From assembly GCA_030692565.1 (NCBI GenBank), contig JAUYAO010000013.1, positions 1-38,721 on the forward strand: 38,721 bases of DNA, written 5' to 3'. Each line of letters opens with the position of its first letter. Position 1 is the stretch's first letter. This document shows, piece by piece, positions 14,817 to 24,117 of this stretch. Made by a program: the position numbers and the translations under genes. Under the pieces are notes generated by a model, which made no database searches, was not told the DNA's origin, and was given only the letters and a program-made list of their open reading frames with translations. Source of the DNA: Nitrospira sp. (GTDB lineage: Bacteria > Nitrospirota > Nitrospiria > Nitrospirales > Nitrospiraceae).

Positions 14817-14990
14817 TCAGGTGATCGGCGGAGCATCGGGGAGTACGGCTCCACATTCCATACAGATCAGGCGACCGGATTTCTTCCCGTCGCGCGTCTG
14901 TTCATCCTCGACCATGCGGCTGTGTGTGCAAGGGGGATTGGCTGGCGGTTCGTGCTTGCTGGACGAAGGACCGGCCTCCTTAGCCCTCAT
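14817..14990 (-). CDS. Zinc-ribbon-like mini-protein (57 aa)
   Basis: A short gene with an excellent ribosome-binding site (GGAGGTCTGTT before ATG). The protein has CTHS in the middle and CMECGAVL near the end, which could hold a zinc ion, flanked by charged linkers. A basic patch (RDGKKSGR) precedes the second pair. It is too short for routine ORF calling. It lies between YaeQ and the duplicated-domain gene on the same strand. Function unknown. Confidence 0.6.
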   Translation of the reverse strand: MRAKEAGPSSSKHEPPANPPCTHSRMVEDEQTRDGKKSGRLICMECGAVLPDAPPIT

Positions 14991-15160
14991 AACAGACCTC
15001 CAGTAGATGAGGAAGACAGTCTAGCCGATTTAGGCAAAGGGAGCCTAGGGCCGGGTGGCCGTAGCGCCGTTCTTTGCGATATGGACGAAGATCATCGTGG
15101 CGGACCGGAGGAATGAGATGTGCGTTCCGCGAAGCCTGAGCTTGCTTCAGGTCAGGCCGA

Positions 15161-15709
15161 TCAGATTGCGGTTGAATGAATGGTGGCAAGCTCGATCTGT
15201 ACGGCAGTGGTGCCATCGCCCATCAAGATCTGTCCGTCCTGGATAGAGCAATGGAGATCCATGCTGCGTTGCGCAAGGTGCGCCATTGCGCGGCTTTCAT
15301 CTTGCGGGATAGTGACCACGGTCAAATTCGTGCAACGAGAGAGGGTAGTGCCGGTCTTCTCCCACCACCGATCGGCTCCTCTGCCGCCGTAGGAATAGAC
15401 GACGACCCGGGTTGCGCGACCGCAGGCCTGTCGTATGATCTTTTCATCGGGCTCACCCACCTCAATCCAGAGGTCGATCGCGCCCGTGAGATCTTTTTGC
15501 CATAGTGCCGGCTCGCCTTCACTGCCGATGCCGCGACCGAACAGAAGGGCGTCGTGTGCGTGTCGTGAGAAAGCCAGCAATCTCACCATCATGCGTTCAT
15601 CGGTCTCAGACGGATGGCGAGCCAACGTGACGGTGTGATCCTCATAGTAGTGGCGATCCATGTCGGCGATATGCAGGGTGGCTTTGAAGATGGTGGCGTT
15701 GGGGGCCAT
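15161..15709 (-). CDS. yaeQ: YaeQ family protein
   Basis: A 182-residue protein matching YaeQ along its length: TIFKATLHIADMDRHYYEDH at the start, the signature LARHPSETDERMMVRLLAF, then PALWQKDLTGAIDLWIEVG and VVVYSYGGRGADRWW. YaeQ has a PD-(D/E)XK nuclease-like fold; its exact cellular role is unsettled, and a link to transcription elongation has been suggested for relatives. Size is normal. The ribosome-binding site is weak. It lies downstream of VF530 and YchF on the same strand, with 68 bases between, and is probably cotranscribed. Confidence 0.92.
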   Translation of the reverse strand: MAPNATIFKATLHIADMDRHYYEDHTVTLARHPSETDERMMVRLLAFSRHAHDALLFGRGIGSEGEPALWQKDLTGAIDLWIEVGEPDEKIIRQACGRATRVVVYSYGGRGADRWWEKTGTTLSRCTNLTVVTIPQDESRAMAHLAQRSMDLHCSIQDGQILMGDGTTAVQIELATIHSTAI

Positions 15710-15777
15710 GCTGTGGTCGTGCTTTCTCGTGAGGCGGTGTCAGCCGTTCGGCAGGGCCGACTGATTCGATCGACGGG

Positions 15778-16008
15778 TCATGTCCGTTCCACGATGTACA
15801 TCAATTCCAGCCGCTCGCGCGCCCAGGGCGTTTTGCGCAGAAACGTGAGGCTGGATTTGATGCTGGGGTTGTTGAGGAAACAGCGCACGGGGAGCCGCCG
15901 GCCCAATTCTTCCCACCCGTGGCGCTCGACCAGTTGGGTGACGATCATTTCCAGTGTGATCCCGTGCAAAGGATCGCGCGGATGAGACGTGGGCGGCGGC
16001 TGTTCCAT
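15778..16008 (-). CDS. VF530 / DUF2132 family DNA-binding protein
   Basis: A 76-residue protein with the full family signature: [20 protein letters not shown], the strongly conserved [20 protein letters not shown], and [17 protein letters not shown]. Structures of family members show a compact helical fold proposed to bind DNA. The start lies eight bases beyond the YchF stop, so it is almost certainly expressed with YchF. Confidence 0.9.
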   Translation of the reverse strand: MEQPPPTSHPRDPLHGITLEMIVTQLVERHGWEELGRRLPVRCFLNNPSIKSSLTFLRKTPWARERLELMYIVERT

Positions 16009-16016
16009 GGTCGGGG

Positions 16017-17108
16017 CTAGACATTGAACCGGAAGTGCATGACGTCGCCGTCTTGGACGACGTACTCCTTGCCTTCCAGCCGCATCTTGCCTTTTTCTTT
16101 CGCCCCCGCTTCTCCTTTGCAGGCGATATAGTCGTCGTAACCGATCACCTCAGCGCGAATAAAGCCCTTTTCAAAGTCGCCGTGGATGACACCGGCGGCC
16201 TGTGGGGCGGTGTCGCCGACATGAATCGTCCAGGCACGTACTTCCTTCACACCTGCCGTAAAGTAGGTCTGTAAGCCCAAGAGTTGATACGCGGCGCGGA
16301 TCAGACGGTTGAGCCCCGGTTCCGTCATGCCGGTGTCGGCAAGAAATTCTTTCTTTTCTTCATCTGAGAGCACGGCGATCTCTGATTCCAGCGCGGCGCA
16401 AATCGCCACGACCGGCGCCCCTTCTTTCGCGGCATATTCCTCCACGCGGGTCAGGAGGGGATTGTTCGTGAAGCCCTTTTCCGAGACATTGGCCACGTAC
16501 ATCACCGGCTTCATCGTCATCAGGCAGAGCGGTCTCAGCAAGGCGCGTTGCGCCGGGTCCAGTTTCATCATGCGGGCCGGTTTGCCCTCGTTCAGGCAGG
16601 CGGCGACCAGCGGGAGCAATTCGCCCAGCTTCGCAGCGTCTTTGTCGCCGGCGCGGACGGCTTTCAGGTTTTTCTCCTGAGCTTTTTCTACGGTGGTGAG
16701 GTCGGCGAGAGCCAGCTCGGTTACAATCGTTCCGATGTCGGACAGCGGATCGACTTTGCCGGACACGTGAATGACATTGTCGTCTTCGAAGCAGCGCACG
16801 ACATTGACAATGCCGTCGGTTTCACGAATCGTTGCGAGGAATTGGTTGCCCAACCCTTCACCTTTCGAGGCGCCGGCCACCAATCCGGCGATGTCCACAA
16901 ATTCGGTGGTGGCATATTGCATGCGTTGCGGCTTGACGATATCCGCCAGCGCCTGCATGCGCGCATCCGGCACTTCTACAATGCCGATATTCGGCTCGAT
17001 CGTGCAGAACGGATAATTTTCCGCGGCGATCCCCGACTTGGTCAGCGCATTGAACAAGGTAGACTTGCCCACATTGGGCAGCCCGACGATTCCACATTTC
17101 ACACTCAT
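16017..17108 (-). CDS. ychF: Redox-responsive P-loop ATPase YchF (Obg-like)
   Basis: A 363-residue protein, the standard YchF length. The N-terminal P-loop GLPNVGKST (residues 9-17) and switch region [19 protein letters not shown] are typical, as is the C-terminal TGS domain with [20 protein letters not shown] and [10 protein letters not shown]. YchF binds ATP rather than GTP, associates with ribosomes and affects stress responses and translation fidelity. The ATG at 17108 follows AAGGGG and gives the conserved start MSVKCGIVG. An upstream in-frame extension to 17204 is not conserved. It heads the YchF-VF530-YaeQ group. Confidence 0.95.
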   Translation of the reverse strand: MSVKCGIVGLPNVGKSTLFNALTKSGIAAENYPFCTIEPNIGIVEVPDARMQALADIVKPQRMQYATTEFVDIAGLVAGASKGEGLGNQFLATIRETDGIVNVVRCFEDDNVIHVSGKVDPLSDIGTIVTELALADLTTVEKAQEKNLKAVRAGDKDAAKLGELLPLVAACLNEGKPARMMKLDPAQRALLRPLCLMTMKPVMYVANVSEKGFTNNPLLTRVEEYAAKEGAPVVAICAALESEIAVLSDEEKKEFLADTGMTEPGLNRLIRAAYQLLGLQTYFTAGVKEVRAWTIHVGDTAPQAAGVIHGDFEKGFIRAEVIGYDDYIACKGEAGAKEKGKMRLEGKEYVVQDGDVMHFRFNV

Positions 17109-17268
17109 GACAACCCCTTTATGGTCATTGCAATAGTAGATGAGCCCATGCCGGTGTCTCTGCAACGTCGGAGACAGAGCCGTCAATGAAAACCGGTCGC
17201 GCATTCTACGTGGTCAGAGTCGGTTTGGTCCACCCCTCCGTATGGCAGGCCGGGGTGATCGAGCGGGG

Positions 17269-18501
17269 TTAGTGAGCGGCTAGGATCAGCTTGATAATGC
17301 CGGAGATGTCTTGGACATCGGCTGACGGGGACGCATTGTTCGTAAGGCGGTTATAGCCGGCTTCGAAAGACAGCAGCGTGGCCCATGCCTGCGAGCGCTG
17401 CAGGTCCCAGGCAAGGATGCCCTTTCCGCCGACTTGTTGGGTGTCGATCAGTCCGTCGCTTGAATGGGCACTGGTATAGTTGCCCGCAGCGCTCAGCCAG
17501 ATGCGTTGATTGTGCCGATACTGAACCGCCACGGATGCGGAGGGTGATTCGATTCTGGTGCCCGACCAGTCTTGAAGTTCCTCTCGGTAAGCCAGCGTTG
17601 GCGTGATGGTGAGGGTGTTCAAGGGGCGAATCGCGGCGGTGAACGTTTGCATGCGAACGGTATTCTCTGCCCCGTTACGCTGTAGATCGCTGCCGAGAAC
17701 ATAGGCGGAGGCGAGACGAGCATTCCAGGCGGCACCGGTGTAGGCCAGGGCCCCTTCGAGGGTGTGGGTATGGTTTCGTTGTGGCGCCACTCCGAGCGGC
17801 TCCACGGAACTTCTGATACCCGTGTTTGAGTAGGTCAGCATGAACTCAGGCAAGCCGGGACTCTTCCAGGCGAGTCCTAATCGGCCGTAGGTTTGTCCCA
17901 GCCTGCTCCTTGTGGTGTCCCCGGTTACGTTATTCCATTGCTGGCCTACGGCGCTTCGTAGTGTTGTCCGTCCGGACTTCCATTCCCCCCAGACTTCACG
18001 CGTCGCCTGATCCGGCCCATTGATGAAGGCTTGTCCGGCGGAACGGTAGAGCACGCCGTATCGGACCGAACCTGCCGTGCCGGTGACGCCCAGACGCAGC
18101 ATCTGGCCGGATGCGTCGTCTCGAGTATCCCCGGGGATTTTGTTCTGCAGCCAGGTCGCCCCACCCTCACTTTTTGCCATTTCCGCTTCTGTCACGATCA
18201 GGCCATTGAGTAGGTTGATCGACGAGAGGAGTCCATGGGTGCGAGCTTGTTCCGTTTCCGGCGTCAGGGTCTGCAGCCGCGAGGCGGTTACCGGGGGTGG
18301 AGGAGCAAAGTATGTCGATGTCAGGCTGGTCTGATAGAGGGCAGGGGAGGCAGGTTTGAGATCGGTCTGAGGTGTTGGATCAGAAAACAGCGCGCTCCAT
18401 TTCGCGAGGGTTTGGTCGGGCATCGATCCCTCTCCACCCCACACGAGCGAGGCGGGGACTATCAATATAAGCGTGAGGATGAGTCGCCAGGGTAGCTGCA
18501 T
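17269..18501 (-). CDS. Exported outer-membrane beta-barrel-like protein
   Basis: A 410-residue protein with a signal peptide (about residues 1-22, ending VWGGEG). After a low-complexity linker (about 35-90) the sequence alternates short amphipathic strands with Gly/Asn/Ser turns (MLRLGVTGTAGSVRYGVLYR, FMLTYSNTGIR, SVAVQYRHNQRIWLSAAGNY), the pattern of an outer-membrane barrel. It does not end in an aromatic residue, as most barrels do, but in LILAAH. No family is recognised. It stands alone, about 160 bases upstream of ychF on the same strand. Confidence 0.65.
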   Translation of the reverse strand: MQLPWRLILTLILIVPASLVWGGEGSMPDQTLAKWSALFSDPTPQTDLKPASPALYQTSLTSTYFAPPPPVTASRLQTLTPETEQARTHGLLSSINLLNGLIVTEAEMAKSEGGATWLQNKIPGDTRDDASGQMLRLGVTGTAGSVRYGVLYRSAGQAFINGPDQATREVWGEWKSGRTTLRSAVGQQWNNVTGDTTRSRLGQTYGRLGLAWKSPGLPEFMLTYSNTGIRSSVEPLGVAPQRNHTHTLEGALAYTGAAWNARLASAYVLGSDLQRNGAENTVRMQTFTAAIRPLNTLTITPTLAYREELQDWSGTRIESPSASVAVQYRHNQRIWLSAAGNYTSAHSSDGLIDTQQVGGKGILAWDLQRSQAWATLLSFEAGYNRLTNNASPSADVQDISGIIKLILAAH

Positions 18502-18977
18502 TTTTCTTAGGCATAAGCTCAGGGTTCACTATTAAATGTAGCACTTGAAAAATTGCCGTAAACCGCTGGAAAGGAAGGCCTGTTGGGCTGTTCTCTCTAT
18601 GGGGATCAGCCTGATGCTGATGTGATGGAGATTGATCGAAATGTTTGAATTGTCATGGTGTTGCACATTTCGACAGGCACGTGGACTGGCCAGTGCAGAC
18701 TTGGGTAAGGGCAGCCAGAAGGGTGAGGGGGGGCGAGCTCTAATGATTAGACACGAACAGGAAGGTAGGGAAAGTAAAGACGAGGTGCTCCACTGAGTCC
18801 TCCCTCGTCGGACTCTGAGTCAGCCCTGGATGTGGCCGATGCTCTTGATGGGGACAGCTTAGTTTTCTGTCTTGAGAGAGGTATTCGGCTGGAGGACGAT
18901 GGGTTGGCTCCGTATTGTTATTCGAGCTACAGCCAGTTCTCATGCTGGTGTGTTACCAAGCGTCGCTTTTCTCCCTT
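18502..18977. other. Intergenic stretch with no supported gene
   Basis: This is the 5' side of the beta-barrel-like gene and contains its promoter region. Frames of 60-76 codons occur on both strands, but none has a ribosome-binding site or protein-like composition. No terminator or repeat was recognised. Confidence 0.4.
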
Positions 18978-19163
18978 CTATCCTATTGCAGCCCAGATCT
19001 TCTGTGCATTCTCGCCGGTGAATGTCATGTCATCCTGCGCGGACGAGCTCCGCTCGAAATAGAGATGCAATAATCCTCCACCAAAGTGGGCCTCACGGAC
19101 GAGATCCAGATTGATTGCGACCTCACCGGTACGTTCTTCATCATTCACTTTGACAAACCGCAT
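18978..19163 (-). CDS. Small conserved-looking hypothetical protein (61 aa)
   Basis: It starts MRFVKVNDEERTGEVAINLD after GGAGGGAACAGTC and ends MTFTGENAQKIWAAIG. The layout (strand, INLDLVREAHF, strand LLHLYF, then a closing helix) resembles small FlbD-like or other beta-rich proteins that present a value near a membrane, but homology is not certain. The good ribosome-binding site and even composition support translation. Confidence 0.6.
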   Translation of the reverse strand: MRFVKVNDEERTGEVAINLDLVREAHFGGGLLHLYFERSSSAQDDMTFTGENAQKIWAAIG

Positions 19164-19221
19164 GACTGTTCCCTCCTGGTTGTAGTCTCATGATAGGGGT
19201 AGTGACGTGACCGATTCCCAT

Positions 19222-19503
19222 TTAGAGCAGGCCGTGCTCGATTTCACGCAGGTAGAGAAAGTCCGGGGCTTTGACTCCTGCCTTCCTTCTGATCTCGACC
19301 AACTCCGGTGATTCGAAGAAGCGACGAGCGTTGTCCAAGGACGACCATTCTGAAAAGTGCACGATACGGTTGGCGTCGGTGTCGTATCGCAGCAGCTGAT
19401 AGCGGATTTCTCCGGCAGTCTTCCTGATGCCGGCTGCCTGGTCGAACATCGTTTTCCAAGCCGGGTAGGCCTCGACTTCATGAATGATTAACACGTGCGG
19501 CAT
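19222..19503 (-). CDS. ABM-fold (dimeric alpha/beta barrel) protein
   Basis: A 93-residue protein with the layout of antibiotic-biosynthesis-monooxygenase-like proteins: VLIIHEVEAYPAWKTMFDQA, YQLLRYDTDANRIVHFSEWS, NARRFFESPELVEIRRKAG, then a final strand PDFLYLREI. The WSSLDNARRFFESPEL block is a common feature of this fold, which forms dimers and may bind small hydrophobic ligands or carry out cofactor-free oxidation. The substrate cannot be inferred. The neighbouring small gene at 18978 is on the same strand, 58 bases downstream. Confidence 0.75.
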   Translation of the reverse strand: MPHVLIIHEVEAYPAWKTMFDQAAGIRKTAGEIRYQLLRYDTDANRIVHFSEWSSLDNARRFFESPELVEIRRKAGVKAPDFLYLREIEHGLL

Positions 19504-19699
19504 GTGGATTCCAATGAGAGAATGTTGGTTCAGGAGACAGATAGGCTTGGTGCAATCAGTCTACTGCATCTATGGCAGGGCATTCATCCCTTGGAGTCTG
19601 CAGGAGGGGAAGATTTTCGTGTGGCGCTGTCCGGATTTGGAAGAGCGTCGCGTGTCAGAGTTGCGAAGGCGCTGTGCGCGGGCGCTTGTTTCCATTGGA

Positions 19700-20029
19700 C
19701 TAGGTGGGGCGCTTCAGTAGAGCTGCGAGGCGTGCGAAAGGCGTGAAGGGTGACGGGGGATTTTGCTGCGGGTCTGGAATGGCCTCTCCGGGCGCATCAA
19801 CGGCCTGATACCGCTGATGCTCATTGTCGTGACAATAGAGGCAGAGTAATTCCCAATTGCTTCCGTCGGGCGGATTGTTCTGATGGTTGTGGTCCTTATG
19901 ATGGACGGTGAGCTGGCTCAGTTTCTTGCCGTCGAATTCGCGCCCGCAGTGGGCGCAGATCCAGGGAAAGAGTTTGAGTGCCCGCTCTCGATGGCTCTGG
20001 TCCTGATGAGACTGGTTGCCCCGTGTCAT
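19700..20029 (-). CDS. YajD-like HNH nuclease
   Basis: A 109-residue protein. CAHCGREF (Cys25, Cys28) and CLYCHDNEH (Cys63, Cys66) provide a zinc site. TVHHKDHNHQNNPPDGSNWE contains the HNH catalytic His pair and the conserved Asn. The layout matches YajD, a small HNH protein of unclear physiological role; nuclease activity is expected from the fold. The Pro-rich C-terminal tail (about 85-109) is longer than usual. It stands alone, upstream of the IS5-like element. Confidence 0.85.
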   Translation of the reverse strand: MTRGNQSHQDQSHRERALKLFPWICAHCGREFDGKKLSQLTVHHKDHNHQNNPPDGSNWELLCLYCHDNEHQRYQAVDAPGEAIPDPQQNPPSPFTPFARLAALLKRPT

Positions 20030-20182
20030 GCAAGCTCCGGAAGGATGGATACTTATTACGGAGAGATTCTACAGGAAGTGTTGGACGAATGCTTATTACG
20101 ATTCAGGATGGGCTGGATCGGATGGCCACGAATTCGTGCGTTTCCGTTTCCGATAGCCTCAAGAATTACAGAAAAGGACTAG

Positions 20183-21551
20183 CAGGGTGTTGACAAACTA
20201 ACGGTTGAGACGCGTTTTTGCGTTGAATGTACCGGGTGAGTGCGCTGATCCTGGTGCAGTCCGTAGATCATGGGGCACATTCTTCCCTCGTTTCCCACTC
20301 CCTGCCCCCGCCGTCACCACCGACGCCCTACGCCGGTGCCGGGAGTACGTTCGCCAGCCGTTTCAGGTTGAGCAGCCAGCCCATCAGATAGGCTTCGTCT
20401 CGGACCTGCAGGAGCCCTCGCCGCTGGAAGCGCCGAAAGCCGTGCCAGCATTTGGCTTCGCCCCAGAGTTCTTCGATCTTCTTCCGAGCCCGTTGTGAGA
20501 GTTGATAGCCCACCGTCCGGCTCAGCCGTCGCACGCGCTGATGCACCGCCTCCCGTCCGGTGGTTTTGGCCGCAATGTGCGGCCGGATCCGCCGCCGCAC
20601 GAGCGCCGTCAGAAACGGCTTCGCAAAATAGCCCTTATTTGCGCCCACGGTCTGAATCCGGAGGGTGTGATGCTCATGGAAGGTATCAATCAAGGTGCGT
20701 CCTCCGTCCATCTCGGACGCTGGCCCCCGAAACGTCTCCACATTGATTCCGAGCAAGAGCCGATGCCGATTTTCCATCAAGCCATTGACGGTATAGCCCA
20801 CCATGGCCGCGGTCTCATTGCCTTTGTTGGCCAGCTTGGCCTCGGGATCAGTCGTCGAGACATGCGTTTGATTGGAACGCCGCTCCCCGCGAAACGTGAC
20901 CGTCGGATTCCCCGGATCCTGGTCCGACTCCGGCGCGGCCCCCACATCCAGAGACCGAATCCGCTGTTTGTACTCCTCCGGCTTCAGAAACACTTCCATG
21001 GGCACGAAGCTCTTGTGCGAGGCATTGGCCTGCACCAGCGTGCCATCGAGGGTCGTATGCTGGGAGACGAGCTTCCGTTTAATGGCGAGGGCCACCGTCT
21101 CATCAAACAACCGTTCAAGGAGTCCACTCTCGGTAAAGCGCCGCTTCCGGTTCTGGGAGAACGTGGAGTGATCCCACGGCATCTGATCCAGATCCAGGCC
21201 GACAAACCAGCGGAGGACCAAGTTGCCCGTCAGCTCTCGGACCAAGGCCCGCTCCGAGGTGACGCCCAGCAGATAGCCGCCCAGGAGGGCCAGGAACAGT
21301 TGTTCCGGCGGAATCGACGGTCGGCCGGTTTCGGCATAGAGCGGCTCGCAGAGCTGGCGAATCCGGGCCGTATCGATCAACGGCCGGATCTTCCGCATCG
21401 GATGATCGGCGGTCACCTACTGCTCCAGATTGATGTGGGAGAACATCGACGGTTGCGGATCGGCTGTGCCCATCATAGCGGTGGCCCTCCTGATGGACGC
21501 TTCTCTTATCATAACTGCAGCGGGAGGAGGAGAGGGTTTGTCAACAGCCTG
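20183..21551 (-). mobile_element. IS5-like insertion sequence with CTAG target duplication
   Basis: Terminal inverted repeats CAGGGTGTTGACAAAC (from 20183) and CAGGCTGTTGACAAAC (ending 21551, read inward) differ at one base. CTAG lies directly outside each end (20179-20182 and 21552-21555), consistent with a four-base YTAR-type duplication of IS5 elements. Total length 1369 bp with one transposase frame on the minus strand. Mutations in the transposase suggest it is no longer mobile by itself. Confidence 0.85.
20328..21476 (-). pseudogene. IS5-like transposase with in-frame stop and altered DDE residue
   Basis: The frame begins at ATG 21476 (MMGTADPQPSMFSHINLEQ) and is interrupted by TAG at 21417-21419. 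It continues as VTADHPMRKIRPLIDT to the end at 20328. A GTG directly after the stop could start a shorter 362-residue product. The protein has the DUF772-type N-terminus (DHSTFSQNRKRRF) and DDE core: TLDGTLVQ supplies the first Asp and IEELWGEAK the Glu. Where relatives have a DKGY motif this copy reads GANKGYF, with Asn in place of the second catalytic Asp. Both changes fit single G-to-A transitions. It is likely inactive; the frame on the opposite strand is a shadow. Confidence 0.8.
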
Positions 21552-21836
21552 CTAGGTGTCTTTTCGTCACTTTGTCCGAGTCTAGAGCTGTAGCCTGAAG
21601 TCGTCCTGAGGTAACCTGCTGTATTTATGAGTCAACGAGATGATTGGCCATGTGTTGGTAGACATGATCGTGGTTCAGGCTTGAATAGTGCACTCGGGCA
21701 GGGAGTCCTATATAGGATTCAAGAGTATCATTCCGACAATACGGAGAACAGGAACATGGACGTCAATTGTCATGAGGTATGCGTAGCCGGCGCATCTGCT
21801 CGGAGTGCCACTGTCGTACAGCGACAAGCATCGGGA

Positions 21837-23138
21837 ATGAAAAGTTTCACTGCGCGTGGTTTCGGTTTGATCCTTCTCGCAGGATCAGTTCTGAGTTGCA
21901 GCGGGGGCGGCGGCGCCGATTCCGGTACGTCCACCTCAGCCCCTCCGGCTCAAGCTGCAGCGATTGATAAGTGGCCTCCAGGGATTTACGTCAAGGTCGA
22001 AGACGGGCAGTGGTACAAACAAGGGCAGGTCAATCAAATCAACGACGCCGAAATGGCGAAAGTCTATAACGAACTCGCGACGACGCCGGGCCTGCGCGGC
22101 ATGAAGATCGTTCTCAAGTGGGGGCGATATGAAACGAGCCCAGGCGTCTATGATTTTTCGCGTATTGATGAAATCCTAGCTAAGCTGGCGGATGATCCTG
22201 CGCTCAAGGGAAAAGATAAACACCTCATTTTATCGTTCCCCTGGCGTGAATTTCAGAGCGCGAAGGGGGCGTCGGAAATACTCCCGAACGACTTGCAGGG
22301 CGGGACGCCTTGGAGTGATCCAGATCCGGCCGTTCCGGACTGGTCGCATATCGATTATGATCGCCTGTGGGCCTATAAGCTGAGCAATGCGGCAGGAAGT
22401 TACGGGTACAACATCAAGTTGTGGGATCCGGAGATCATCGCCCGTCTCGATGCTTTCTTTGCTGCACTCGCGCAACGGTATGATAGACACCCGAACGTGA
22501 CGATGGTCTCCACCTCCGAGTCAAGCAGCGGAGAGCCAGTCATCCCCTTTGTGGCGGGTGAAAGTACCGATCTTCAATTTGCCGGCCAGATTGCCGTGTT
22601 GCGACTCATCAAGAAGTATTTCGTGCGGAGTCTGACCATGGCGGAATTGAACTTTAGTAGGCCGCACGTGGCCAATGTCGTCAATACTATTTTGCAGAGT
22701 GAAGAAATTGGGCTTGGCGGTCCGAATATCAATACAGCGTACGCACTCACGTGTAGCACGACCTCAAGCCCACCGTGTCGTAATCCCGGAGTCCTCACGT
22801 ACTACCCCGGTCTCAGCGGCAGGGTTGTGTTGGCTCCAGAAATTCAGGGAGACGATTTTGAGAGTTTCATTGGAGCGGAATGCGATCCTGTTCAACCGGG
22901 TTATGCCTATCTCTACGACCGTGTACGGGTCGATTTGAGCGCCAATTATACAGTGGTGCAACGCAATACACCCTATTGGCTGGGTGGTACAGCCAGTACT
23001 CCCAGTTGTCCGTCAAGACCAACCGTCACTGCTCCGGCCGGAGGAATGCTGCAATTTCTCAAAGATCACGATCCCATCAAGAACGATCCCACGGGCGCTG
23101 GTGGCTTGGATCACAATAAGCCGCTAAGCGTTCCATAG
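21837..23138 (+). CDS. Exported lipoprotein with glycoside-hydrolase-like barrel
   Basis: A 433-residue protein. The start at 21837 gives a compact lipoprotein signal ending LLAGSVLSC with lipidated Cys21, followed by a flexible SGGGG/Ser-Pro linker (to about 45). The body reads like a TIM-barrel glycosidase: WPPGIYVKVEDGQWY, LRGMKIVLKWGRYETSPGVY, KHLILSFPWREF, and VTMVSTSESSSGEP, where the Glu could be the acid/base; VVLAPEIQGDDF is a candidate for the nucleophile strand. No carbohydrate family is assigned. It would face the periplasm or outer-membrane surface. A longer frame back to 21627 is unlikely because the signal sequence would then be internal. A Rho-independent terminator follows. 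Confidence 0.65.
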   Translation: MKSFTARGFGLILLAGSVLSCSGGGGADSGTSTSAPPAQAAAIDKWPPGIYVKVEDGQWYKQGQVNQINDAEMAKVYNELATTPGLRGMKIVLKWGRYETSPGVYDFSRIDEILAKLADDPALKGKDKHLILSFPWREFQSAKGASEILPNDLQGGTPWSDPDPAVPDWSHIDYDRLWAYKLSNAAGSYGYNIKLWDPEIIARLDAFFAALAQRYDRHPNVTMVSTSESSSGEPVIPFVAGESTDLQFAGQIAVLRLIKKYFVRSLTMAELNFSRPHVANVVNTILQSEEIGLGGPNINTAYALTCSTTSSPPCRNPGVLTYYPGLSGRVVLAPEIQGDDFESFIGAECDPVQPGYAYLYDRVRVDLSANYTVVQRNTPYWLGGTASTPSCPSRPTVTAPAGGMLQFLKDHDPIKNDPTGAGGLDHNKPLSVP

Positions 23139-23154
23139 TACTGGGAGACTGGAA

Positions 23155-23180
23155 TGAGGCACAGCCTCAGAACGTTTTTT
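23155..23180 (+). terminator. Rho-independent terminator
   Basis: TGAGGC-ACA-GCCTCA forms a tight 6-bp hairpin followed by GAACGTTTTTT, 16 bases after the lipoprotein stop. This is a classical intrinsic terminator for the rightward gene. Confidence 0.8.
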
Positions 23181-23283
23181 GAGATGTCAGAGCGGAGGCC
23201 TCGGTGAAGGCGTGGAGGCATAGATGCGAACCTCCTGAGGCAGGGACAGGCATTCTGTGGTTTTTGGGCGGATTATACGCGGC

Positions 23284-23487
23284 TTACGCCGCCGTCTGTT
23301 TGATGGTAAAAACTCCCACCCCTCTCGTAATGATGATCTGCCCCGCTCGGCTTAAGCGACCGACTTCTTGAAAGAACTCGTTCCAGGTGAATTCAGGGTA
23401 GCGGGCGACTAAGGCTTCGAATTCGTATTCTGCTGAACCTTCAAGGAATTCGAGTATCCGGCCGGTAATGGGTCTTTGCTGTGCCAT
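23284..23487 (-). CDS. Small winged-helix-like protein (67 aa)
   Basis: Starts MAQQRPITGRILEFLEGSAE after a GGAGATATCGCG site. The sequence has the order helix (TGRILEFLEG), helix (EFEALVARYP), helix (TWNEFFQEVGRLSRAGQI) and wing strands (IIITRGVGVFTIKQ), which suits a minimal winged-helix fold. It is therefore a candidate DNA-binding protein, without a known family. It stands alone and convergent to the lipoprotein gene. Confidence 0.65.
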   Translation of the reverse strand: MAQQRPITGRILEFLEGSAEYEFEALVARYPEFTWNEFFQEVGRLSRAGQIIITRGVGVFTIKQTAA

Positions 23488-24117
23488 CGCGATATCTCCT
23501 CATGAGTCTGTCATCTTCGGAAAATGTGTGTCTGGAATAGCCTGCCTTCTATGGTCTGCATGGTGAGGCCTTTCACTCTTCGGAGGGCGTTCCCGTGCGT
23601 CGAAGGCATGTAGAGAAAGCAGGGCGCATCAGGGATACGGAAAAGCACTACAAGTGCTGCTGCTGCTGGCGTTCGGGCGGCGGAGACTGGAGCATCAATC
23701 GCATAAAAACGGCGCGGGCCGCGCGATGGATCAAACAGTCGGCGAGGCAGAAACGTCTCCTTTATATACTGTGCTTGGAGACAGACGAGGTCAAGCGATA
23801 TATCAGGATCCTTTCCGATGATCGGGGTGCGGCGCGCCTCTCGGTTCAATTTTGCCGCCTGACCAGGCTGGGAACGTTTGCTGTTTGTGCGATTCTGGAG
23901 GTGGAACGCAACGGAGAGAGAAGGCGCGGTGCAGTGGTTGTCGAGGCGTGAACCTGGAATAATGTGCTCAAACTTTTTTTCTTGTGGGCGGATTGCCTCC
24001 TTCTCAGGCCCTGTGCAATAGAGTACAATAATAGAATTATCCATAGCGGATGTTTTGGACCTGCTGCCTAGACCTGCACCTAATTGTGAAGAGGGCGGTG
24101 AACGATGAGAGCGACTT
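23488..24117. other. Long intergenic stretch with no convincing gene
   Basis: Open frames exist on both strands: a 211-codon minus-strand frame at 23511-24146 and a 118-codon plus-strand frame at 23595-23951 starting with GTG. The plus frame has a run of four Cys and many Arg; the minus frame is Pro/Arg-rich. Neither has a good ribosome-binding site or a recognisable motif. The AT-rich end (about 23965-24060) probably holds the promoter of the desaturase gene. Confidence 0.4.

Noticed and set aside
16548-17189. 213-codon plus-strand frame opposite ychF
   Set aside because: Shadow of a highly conserved gene.
20502-21593. 363-codon plus-strand frame across the IS5-like element
   Set aside because: It is antisense of the recognised transposase and extends through the inverted repeat.
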